NCBI GenBank assembly: GCA_030613165.1
Contig: JAUWMN010000154.1
Coordinates: 1-5,021 of the forward strand
Reading direction: 5' to 3'
DNA from: Desulfobacterales bacterium
GTDB taxonomy: Bacteria; Desulfobacterota; Desulfobacteria; Desulfobacterales; C00003106
Length of the DNA stretch: 5,021 bases
In this document: positions 1 to 4,702 of the stretch, piece after piece
How the letters are laid out: every line of letters begins with the position of its first letter
Numbering within the stretch: position 1 is the stretch's first letter
Program-made: the position numbers and the translations under genes
The notes under the pieces: generated by a model
Database searches by the model: none
What the model saw: the letters and a program-made list of their open reading frames with translations, nothing else
What the model was told of the DNA's origin: nothing

Positions 1-671
1 AGGCAAAAAAAGAGAGGGTTCTGGTAACCACCCTTACCAAGAGGATGGCCGAAGACCTCTGTGACTATTATCGTGAACTCGGGGTGCGTGTTAACTACCT
101 TCACTCAGAAATAAAGACAATGGAGCGGGTAGAGATTATAAGGGATCTTAGGCTGGGAAAATTTGATGTTTTAGTTGGGATTAATCTCCTCAGAGAAGGA
201 CTCGATATTCCGGAAGTCTCTCTTGTGGCAATCCTGGATGCCGACAAAGAGGGATTTCTCAGGTCGGCACGCTCTCTAATCCAGACATGTGGAAGGGCGG
301 CACGCAATGTTTCAGGGACTGTAATCTTATACGCGGATCACAAAACAAAATCAATACAATCCGCGGTTAGTGAAACCAACCGGCGTCGAAAGATCCAAAA
401 GGAATACAATGAACTTAATGATATTACCCCGCTGACTATCCAAAAAAATATTAACTCCATCTTCGACTCTGTATATGAATCCGATTATGTTACTGTTGCT
501 GCTGTTGCGGAACCTACCGTGGATTTTGAAAATCCAAACGAAATTGCACGCGCCGTTAAAAGGCTTGAAAAGGAAATGAAGGAGGCTGCCCGCGACCTTG
601 CCTTTGAACAGGCCGCGGAACTTCGGGATCGGATAAAGAATCTCCAAAAGCTTGAGCTTGAGATGAGATAA
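1..671 (+). CDS. uvrB: UvrABC excision nuclease subunit B, C-terminal part (5' end outside window)
   Basis: UvrB is the DNA-loading helicase-like subunit of nucleotide excision repair. It receives damaged DNA from UvrA and recruits UvrC for incision. The frame is open from the left edge (first full codon at position 3) and gives 222 residues, about the last third of a protein usually near 670 residues. Visible landmarks in order are [14 protein letters not shown] at the start of helicase domain 2, motif [11 protein letters not shown] (nt 177-206), and motif VI around QTCGRAARN (nt 282-308). These are followed by the [20 protein letters not shown] segment and a C-terminal UVR coiled-coil motif (about nt 558-660), which binds UvrC. 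The internal ATG at 45 lies inside domain 2 and is not a start. In motif VI the usual RSERSLIQT reads RSARSLIQT, with Cys before GRAARN, which is mild divergence. The gene converges on the minus-strand regulator. Identification is very secure. Confidence 0.97.
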   Translation, partial: AKKERVLVTTLTKRMAEDLCDYYRELGVRVNYLHSEIKTMERVEIIRDLRLGKFDVLVGINLLREGLDIPEVSLVAILDADKEGFLRSARSLIQTCGRAARNVSGTVILYADHKTKSIQSAVSETNRRRKIQKEYNELNDITPLTIQKNINSIFDSVYESDYVTVAAVAEPTVDFENPNEIARAVKRLEKEMKEAARDLAFEQAAELRDRIKNLQKLELEMR

Positions 672-672
672 A

Positions 673-730
673 AATTTGGTTGAGTCATATCTTGGTTGCC
701 CACTCGACGACTCGACCATTTAACCAAATT
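673..730. terminator. Imperfect hairpin between convergent genes, possible bidirectional terminator
   Basis: AATTTGGTT (673-681) is the exact reverse complement of AACCAAATT (722-730). An alternative inner pairing joins GGTTGAGT (678-685) to ACTCGACC (710-717) with one G-T wobble. The structure starts inside the uvrB stop region, and its right arm enters the stop codon of the minus-strand regulator. The arms are AT-rich and there is no long T-run on either side, so it is not a textbook intrinsic terminator. The convergent position still makes a transcription-end role plausible. The right half consists of degenerate 8-base units (702-725). Confidence 0.45.
702..725. repeat. Degenerate 8-base tandem units at the end of the XRE-receiver gene
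   Basis: Three consecutive 8-base units read ACTCGACG (702-709), ACTCGACC (710-717) and ATTTAACC (718-725). The first two differ at one base. The third keeps the A-x-T-x-x-A-C-C pattern. An inverted relative, GGTTGAGT, lies at 678-685. The same 8-base periodicity is seen in the other convergent junction at 3050-3077, with a different unit sequence. Confidence 0.45.
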
Positions 731-1592
731 AAGAAGAGGCTTGAACGGATGGATATATGGTGTCAGGCAGTTTTAAGGCTCTCTGAATGGATTTAATCAA
801 CTCATTTAATAATATCGGCTTTTCAAGGAAATCAAAGGCCCCGTTATTCAAGGCATTCTGCCGAATTTCTCGATTTCCATATCCGGTCATTGCAATTACC
901 GGAAGGCCTGGATGTAAGCGGACCATCTCTTTAAGTGTGTCTTTTCCACTCCCTTCAATGCCCACATAATCCAATAACACCAAGGCAACAGGTCTGTCTT
1001 GGCTTAAATTTTTTTTAAACCTTTCCATTGCTTCGTTGCAGGAATAAGCGCATTCAACCTCCAATTTTATGTTGAAGGTGTCAAGAGCGTCTTTTATAAA
1101 TTCTATTATAAAAGGCTTGTCATCTACTATTAATACCTTTCCGGGACCACTGCTCGACATTGACGCGGGCAAAGCAGCTGACTCAGCCGCAGAAAAATTC
1201 GTATTGCTCGTAGTGGCAACGAACTTTTCAACCTTGGCAACTCCCGCCCCGTCCCCTTCAAATCGTAGTGTCAGTTCGTATACTTTTCCGGCGTCAGCAG
1301 ACGATGATTTTGTGGGAAAAGGGGTAGGAATACGCAAAATTTTTGAATCTTTTTTAAAGGGTTGTGGAAGGCTGTTAACTTCTCCGGAACCAAAAAAATA
1401 ATCCGGGGATACTTCGAGCTCATTGGCAATACATTGCAACCTTTCAACATCTATGCGACGCCTTCCATTTTCTATTCTGGACATGTAAGACTTGGAACAT
1501 CCACAGAGTTTACCTAATTGTTCCAGAGACAGTCTTTTCTTTTTTCTTAATTCTTTGATTTTGCGTCCGATATGTTGATCATTTTGCCGCAT
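729..1592 (-). CDS. XRE-family helix-turn-helix / receiver-domain response regulator
   Basis: This 287-residue cytoplasmic protein is probably a phosphorylation-controlled transcription factor. Residues 8-67 form a Cro/CI-type (XRE) DNA-binding domain, with LSLEQLGKLCGCSKSYMSRI spanning the helix-turn-helix and IENGRRRI following. A linker of about 80 residues (70-150), rich in Ser, Ala and Pro, contains VYELTLRFEGDG (104-115). Residues 151-275 are a receiver domain with all the usual phosphorylation residues: D157 and D158 for metal binding, D208 as phosphoacceptor (VLLDYVG), T236 (IAMTGYG) and K258 (FLEKP). This order, with the DNA-binding domain first and the receiver last, is the reverse of common response regulators. 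No histidine kinase is visible nearby. The ATG at 1592 is the only sensible start, because the HTH begins eight residues later. No Shine-Dalgarno sequence precedes it, and the promoter puts +1 on this A. It is divergent from the sigma factor and shares the palindrome-bearing spacer with it, so autoregulation and control of the sigma gene are inferred. Domain calls are firm; targets are unknown. Confidence 0.9.
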   Translation of the reverse strand: MRQNDQHIGRKIKELRKKKRLSLEQLGKLCGCSKSYMSRIENGRRRIDVERLQCIANELEVSPDYFFGSGEVNSLPQPFKKDSKILRIPTPFPTKSSSADAGKVYELTLRFEGDGAGVAKVEKFVATTSNTNFSAAESAALPASMSSSGPGKVLIVDDKPFIIEFIKDALDTFNIKLEVECAYSCNEAMERFKKNLSQDRPVALVLLDYVGIEGSGKDTLKEMVRLHPGLPVIAMTGYGNREIRQNALNNGAFDFLEKPILLNELIKSIQRALKLPDTIYPSVQASS

Positions 1593-1598
1593 AGATTT

Positions 1599-1627
1599 TT
1601 TATAATAAAAAAAGGAAAAAATGTCAA
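1599..1627 (-). promoter_or_regulatory. Sigma-70 type promoter of the XRE-receiver gene (leaderless start)
   Basis: On the minus strand a perfect -35 TTGACA (1627 to 1622) is followed by a 17-bp spacer and a -10 TATAAA (1604 to 1599). With standard geometry, +1 falls at 1592, the A of the ATG of the XRE-receiver gene. The spacer is pyrimidine-rich with long T-runs. The near-consensus match, ideal spacing and lack of any ribosome binding site agree with transcription and translation starting on the same base. Confidence 0.72.
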
Positions 1628-1651
1628 CCCTTTAGCAAAAAGAACGGAAAG

Positions 1652-1666
1652 TTGCCAAAATGGCAA
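1652..1666. promoter_or_regulatory. 15-bp palindromic operator candidate, site 1
   Basis: The sequence TTGCC-AAAAT-GGCAA is an inverted repeat extending to TTGCCA/TGGCAA with a 3-bp centre. Its centre (1659) is 67 bp upstream of the predicted start of the XRE-receiver gene, clear of the -35 box, a position more typical of activation than of simple occlusion. The same 5-5-5 palindrome recurs at 1733-1747. XRE proteins commonly bind short palindromes of this kind as dimers. Assigning the neighbouring regulator as the binder is inference. Confidence 0.6.
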
Positions 1667-1722
1667 TAAAGGGGATATATCGTGGAAAATAAACAGATAT
1701 TTTGCTCTAATCCTCTCGGACC

Positions 1723-1730
1723 GTTGCCAA
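1723..1730 (+). promoter_or_regulatory. Operator half-site GTTGCCAA
   Basis: GTTGCCAA is identical to the left part of palindrome site 1 (1651-1658) and lies just upstream of palindrome site 2. A one-mismatch inverted relative, TTGGTAAC, occurs at 1765-1772. This could be an auxiliary half-site giving cooperative binding, or chance. Confidence 0.35.
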
Positions 1731-1732
1731 CA

Positions 1733-1747
1733 TTGCCTCAGTGGCAA
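1733..1747. promoter_or_regulatory. 15-bp palindromic operator candidate, site 2
   Basis: The sequence TTGCC-TCAGT-GGCAA has the same arms and 5-bp centre length as site 1, with centres 81 bp apart. It ends 9 bp before the TTGACA at 1757, the candidate -35 box of the sigma-factor gene, so a protein bound here could contact polymerase at that promoter. Confidence 0.6.
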
Positions 1748-1756
1748 ATACGAGGT

Positions 1757-1785
1757 TTGACATATTGGTAACTCTGTTTTAGTAA
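1757..1785 (+). promoter_or_regulatory. Candidate promoter of the sigma-factor gene
   Basis: A perfect -35 hexamer TTGACA is at 1757-1762. Seventeen bases later the -10 position reads TAGTAA (1780-1785), a weak match. A better -10-like TATAAA is at 1794-1799 but has no -35 at proper distance. A good -35 with a poor -10 would suit an activator-dependent promoter, consistent with the palindrome just upstream. The exact start site cannot be fixed from sequence. Confidence 0.35.
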
Positions 1786-1825
1786 GTGATCATTATAAAA
1801 AGATTTTTTTACAACTCTACACTAA

Positions 1826-1831
1826 AAGGAG
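1826..1831 (+). promoter_or_regulatory. Ribosome binding site of the sigma-factor gene
   Basis: AAGGAG lies 7 bases before the ATG at 1839. It fixes that ATG as the start rather than the in-frame ATG at codon 47. It contrasts with the divergent regulator gene, which has no such site. Confidence 0.85.
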
Positions 1832-1838
1832 CCAAAGG

Positions 1839-3014
1839 ATGAGCCAAAGAGTCGAATGTTGCGAACTTGAGGAGGGACCATTAGACGTTAATGCGTCTCA
1901 AGAAGGCGCCTGTGTTAAGCATGCTAAACATACAAGTAACAAGTACAGCAACTCAAAGGAAAAAGATCCTATACTGATGGATTATATCAGAGGGATGGAT
2001 CGCTATCAAGTCCTCTCAATTGAGCAAGAACAATCTATTGGCAAAATAATACAAAACAAGCAGAAAACATTTTTTGATTACATTTTAAACGCTTCTTGTT
2101 CTATTCCCGAGATGGAGGAATTAAAAGATACAATCCAACGAACTCTTACAGGAGAAGGAAAGTCACAGCTCGCTAAAGAAGACTTAATTGAGTATTCTTT
2201 AAAAACTGTTAGAGGGCTAAGTAAACAATACGCGCAAAACAGCTCGTTAAGTTTTCTATTATCCAAACTTCAAGACACGGACACAAGACTGAGAGAGGCT
2301 GTTCATCACCTTGCAATGGCAAATTTGAGATTAGTCGTAAGTATAGCTAAAAAGTATAAGAACAGAGGGTTAGCCCTTCTTGATCTTGTTCAGGAAGGAA
2401 ATATAGGCCTGTTAAAAGCAGTGTATCGTTTCGATTATAGAACGGGATACAGGTTCAGCACATATGCGATTTGGTGGATACGTCAGGCAATTATCAGGGC
2501 TTTACAAAACAAATCAAGCACAATTCGGGTACCTGTACATATATTAGTAAAGAGAAACCGTATCTTGAACACATTCTATTCTCTTCTGAAAACCATGGGG
2601 AGGGAACCTACCCCCAAGGAGATCGCCGAGGACTTAGAGATACCCTTGGAGCATGTTGTTTCGGTATTGTCTCTGATATCGAATCCGGTCTCCCTGGAAA
2701 CGCCGGTCAAAGAGGGAGGCGATTGCGTCGGCGATTTCCTGGAAAATACTTCCGGAAAAACGCCGTATGAAGAGGTTGAAACAGATGACTTGTCAAAAAA
2801 GGTAGACGCAATACTGTCGACATTGACACCGAGAGAAGAAATTATTGTACGAAAGCGCTATGGAATCGGGGAAAAACATCGGTATACTCTTCATGAGATC
2901 GGCAAGACGTTTGGGGTATCGAGAGAACGTATACGTCAAATAGAAAAGAATGCAATGAATAAGCTTCAGCATCCATCGAGGAAAAAGGCATTGCGGGAAT
3001 TTCTGGAGCCGTAA
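1839..3014 (+). CDS. RpoD-like sigma factor (sigma-70 family, lacks region 1.1)
   Basis: This 391-residue sigma factor directs RNA polymerase to promoters. Region 1.2 is at about 43-75 ([18 protein letters not shown]), followed by a poorly conserved helical segment (76-150). Region 2 is at about 152-225, with the core-binding [19 protein letters not shown] and the melting/-10 segment [15 protein letters not shown], in which the aromatic Y209, W212 and W213 are kept. Region 3 is at about 231-307, with a sigma-finger GDFLENT. Region 4 is at about 325-382, with the -35-binding helix SRERIRQIE (R362, E363, R366 conserved). There is no acidic region 1.1. The first 42 residues are instead a Cys/His-containing tail (C7, C8, C25, H28, H31). 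Two promoter-reading positions differ from E. coli sigma-70: T440 is Ile219 and E458 is Val237, while Q437 (Q216) is kept. Together with its own upstream regulator, this suggests an alternative group 2-like factor rather than the housekeeping RpoD. That ranking is inference, since no second sigma factor is visible here. Confidence 0.93.
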   Translation: MSQRVECCELEEGPLDVNASQEGACVKHAKHTSNKYSNSKEKDPILMDYIRGMDRYQVLSIEQEQSIGKIIQNKQKTFFDYILNASCSIPEMEELKDTIQRTLTGEGKSQLAKEDLIEYSLKTVRGLSKQYAQNSSLSFLLSKLQDTDTRLREAVHHLAMANLRLVVSIAKKYKNRGLALLDLVQEGNIGLLKAVYRFDYRTGYRFSTYAIWWIRQAIIRALQNKSSTIRVPVHILVKRNRILNTFYSLLKTMGREPTPKEIAEDLEIPLEHVVSVLSLISNPVSLETPVKEGGDCVGDFLENTSGKTPYEEVETDDLSKKVDAILSTLTPREEIIVRKRYGIGEKHRYTLHEIGKTFGVSRERIRQIEKNAMNKLQHPSRKKALREFLEP

Positions 3015-3027
3015 AGATAAGCCTTAA

Positions 3028-3068
3028 ATTTAGGAATTGAGGGATTCACAATCCCTCAATTCCTAAAT
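3028..3068. terminator. Perfect 19-bp hairpin, bidirectional terminator candidate
   Basis: Left arm 3028-3046 and right arm 3050-3068 are exact reverse complements over 19 bp around a 3-base loop CAC. The hairpin starts 13 bases after the sigma stop codon and ends 2 bases before the stop codon of the convergent unfoldase gene. In the minus direction it comes right after the stop. The T-runs that normally follow an intrinsic terminator are short, but the stem is long and the location suits termination of both transcripts. Confidence 0.7.
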
Positions 3069-3077
3069 CCCTAAATT
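3050..3077. repeat. 8-base tandem units forming the hairpin arm and the unfoldase stop codon
   Basis: On the plus strand AATCCCTC (3050-3057), AATTCCTA (3058-3065) and AATCCCTA (3066-3073) are followed by a partial AATT (3074-3077). The left hairpin arm contains the inverted units. The third unit supplies the TAG stop (complement of 3071-3073) of the minus-strand unfoldase. This looks like an intergenic tandem-octamer element whose inverted copies create the stem. Confidence 0.5.
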
Positions 3078-4687
3078 TTCTGTGCGTCTTTTTTCTTTTG
3101 ATTTTCATACCACTTGGCAAATAGTTTATCAAAATACTTTTCATCATCTATCATCTCTTTGGTAATCTTGTAAGGTCCCTTAATGTCCATATAGTTTAAT
3201 GCCGAAGCGCCGGAGAGCAATTTTTTCAACGCTTCGGATATCTGCATGTTTTTCTGAGATGCATATTGTTCTATATAATTTTGCATATCTGCGTCTAAAC
3301 TAAGTTCAATCCCATACTCCTTTCTAAAACTCTCAACAAAATCTACAAATGGAGATCTCTCCAGCATCTTCAATAGGACCTCTTTGGGCCTTTCACAAAG
3401 CTCTCTGGTAATCTGTAATCTGGAAAAATTTGAACCGGGGAGCTCGAATTGAAAATCCGTCAAGATGTTTTCCCATACGCTTACGAGGGCACGGGCCCCT
3501 GTCTTGCGGTTCTCTGAAAATTCAGCTACATATTCAACCGCCTCGGTAGTAAATTCCACGTCTATGTTGAACAACTTAAATTCCAGTTTGTATTGATTAA
3601 GGATTGAATCCTCGGTTTGCTGCATGATGCGGATTAAATCATTTTTTGACAACAGATTGACAAAAGTTCTTATTGGAGATCTGCCGATCAATTCCGGGAG
3701 AAGCCCGAATTTAATAAAATCCTCCGCTTCTGCTTCCTTATAGTAGTTTTCTAATTGTTTTTTACCGCCTTTTCCCTCTTCCGCGGCAAAGCCTTTAATT
3801 ACTATACTACCGTCTTCCTGCACTCGTCCCTTATGTTGTACGCGTTTTTTTACAATCGATTCTAAATTATCTTGAGGCCTTTCAAAAGAACCACCCAATA
3901 TAAAGAGTATATTTTCGGAACTGATCATACTCTCTTGTTTGCTGGTTTTTTTCCCTCTTTGCCGGTCCATCACTTCCTGAAGTTGGGAAGCAGCAGACAT
4001 GGGGTTATTTATGGGGACGAGTTTCCTTTCTATGAGTTTTAATACTGATCTTTGAAATCCTTCACGTGAGATATCATGGCCACCCAGCGCGCCATCTTTT
4101 GCTTTTTTGTCAATTTCGTCAATACATATCAAGCCTCCGTATGTGCTTATGAACCGCGCCTGTTCTTCCCGGTTGTATCCCTGAGCCATGTCAATCAATT
4201 CTCGTATCATATCATCGGCGCTTTTGCCGACATAGCCGGCCTCGGTATAATCGGTCGCGTCTATTATAAGTGTGGGAAGCTGTAAAAGATCTCCCAAGAC
4301 CTCCACACAATAGGTCTTGCCGCTGCCCGAAGGCCCTGCTGTAATAGTATTTTTCTTTCGAAATCTTATTACATCGGTATCGTCCGGATGCGCGCGAAGA
4401 TACTTTATCATTGCAAAATGATAAGCAGCGGCAATCGCGAGCCGCTTTTTATATTCTTCCTGTCCAATTACGTACTTGTCCAGATGCTTTTTGATTTCCG
4501 TGGGTGTATAAAGCTTGGGGGCAGGGCCGGTACGTTTTCGTGAACCAAACCGTTCTTCAAAAAGAGCTTTGGATGCCTCGCCGGCCCTGTCCTGGGCATC
4601 AAGATATGCCTTTGTTGCTTCCTCTTCAGAACAATTATACTCCTTCATGATTTGTTCTATAGCTTCCCGGGGAACAGCTGCTTTCAT
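3071..4687 (-). CDS. Divergent ClpX/HslU-like AAA+ unfoldase, no zinc-binding domain
   Basis: This 538-residue Clp/Hsp100-type ATPase is predicted to unfold or remodel proteins in the cytoplasm. Residues 59-95 match the ClpX/HslU entry segment (KYVIGQEEYKKRLAIA). Walker A GPSGSGKT is at 118-125, followed by DATDYTEAGYVG with pore loop GYVG at 151-154. Walker B ICIDEID has D190 and E191. DISREGFQRSVLKLIE is at 205-220, ILFILGGSF at 260-268, and FGLLPELIGR has the arginine finger R336. Sensor 2 is KTGAR, with R399. All ATPase residues look intact. The ClpX N-terminal zinc domain is absent. In its place are about 55 residues with a small helical stretch and no cysteine pairs (only C19). Where ClpX has the IGF loop for ClpP docking the sequence reads VIKGFAA (296-302). 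A tail of about 105 residues follows the ATPase domain. SREGxQR and PELIGRxPIR lean toward HslU, while EAGYVG and the KTGAR context lean toward ClpX. The start is set by AAGGAG 9 bases upstream. It is probably co-transcribed with the UbiD-like gene. Substrate is unknown. Confidence 0.85.
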   Translation of the reverse strand: MKAAVPREAIEQIMKEYNCSEEEATKAYLDAQDRAGEASKALFEERFGSRKRTGPAPKLYTPTEIKKHLDKYVIGQEEYKKRLAIAAAYHFAMIKYLRAHPDDTDVIRFRKKNTITAGPSGSGKTYCVEVLGDLLQLPTLIIDATDYTEAGYVGKSADDMIRELIDMAQGYNREEQARFISTYGGLICIDEIDKKAKDGALGGHDISREGFQRSVLKLIERKLVPINNPMSAASQLQEVMDRQRGKKTSKQESMISSENILFILGGSFERPQDNLESIVKKRVQHKGRVQEDGSIVIKGFAAEEGKGGKKQLENYYKEAEAEDFIKFGLLPELIGRSPIRTFVNLLSKNDLIRIMQQTEDSILNQYKLEFKLFNIDVEFTTEAVEYVAEFSENRKTGARALVSVWENILTDFQFELPGSNFSRLQITRELCERPKEVLLKMLERSPFVDFVESFRKEYGIELSLDADMQNYIEQYASQKNMQISEALKKLLSGASALNYMDIKGPYKITKEMIDDEKYFDKLFAKWYENQKKKDAQKI

Positions 4688-4696
4688 CTTACTTTA

Positions 4697-4702
4697 CTCC
4701 TT
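4697..4702 (-). promoter_or_regulatory. Ribosome binding site of the unfoldase, overlapping upstream stop codon
   Basis: On the minus strand AAGGAG lies 9 bases before the ATG at 4687, and its first two bases are the last two of the TAA stop of the UbiD-like gene. Such overlap favours translational coupling of the two genes. Confidence 0.8.

Larger units (their letters stand above)
1593..1838. other. Divergent control region between regulator and sigma factor
   Basis: These 246 bp hold the leaderless promoter of the minus-strand regulator, two TTGCC-N5-GGCAA palindromes, half-sites, a weak sigma-gene promoter and the sigma-gene ribosome binding site. The sequence is AT-rich, with A/T runs at 1596-1620 and 1797-1810. 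Short open frames here on both strands lack ribosome binding sites and overlap the control elements, so I do not call genes in them. Confidence 0.7.

Noticed and set aside
45..671. uvrB starting at the ATG at 45
   Set aside because: That Met is within the conserved LTKRMAEDL helicase segment. The gene begins outside the window.
351..727. Minus-strand open frames of 122 and 80 codons opposite uvrB
   Set aside because: They lie wholly or mostly antisense to the strongly conserved UvrB C-terminus and are composition shadows.
1205..1240. GGCAA-containing stretches inside the regulator gene (near 1212 and 1234) as extra operators
   Set aside because: The arms do not form the TTGCC-N5-GGCAA palindrome (one has TTGCT with a 6-bp gap), so they are likely coding coincidence.
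1547..1747. Open frame of 66 codons on the minus strand over the start of the regulator
   Set aside because: It overlaps the XRE coding sequence in another frame and the operator region, and there is no Shine-Dalgarno support.
1572..1760. Open frame of 62 codons on the plus strand across the divergent spacer
   Set aside because: It overlaps the regulator's start, its promoter and both palindromes, has no ribosome binding site and shows no protein-like pattern.
2471..2770. Plus-strand open frame of 99 codons inside the sigma-factor gene
   Set aside because: It is an out-of-frame shadow of sigma regions 2.4 to 3, whose correct frame is unmistakable.
3071..4687. Calling the AAA+ gene clpX outright
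   Set aside because: It lacks the zinc-binding domain and a clear IGF ClpP-binding loop, and has some HslU-like signatures and an extra C-terminal tail, so a ClpX-like call without symbol is safer.
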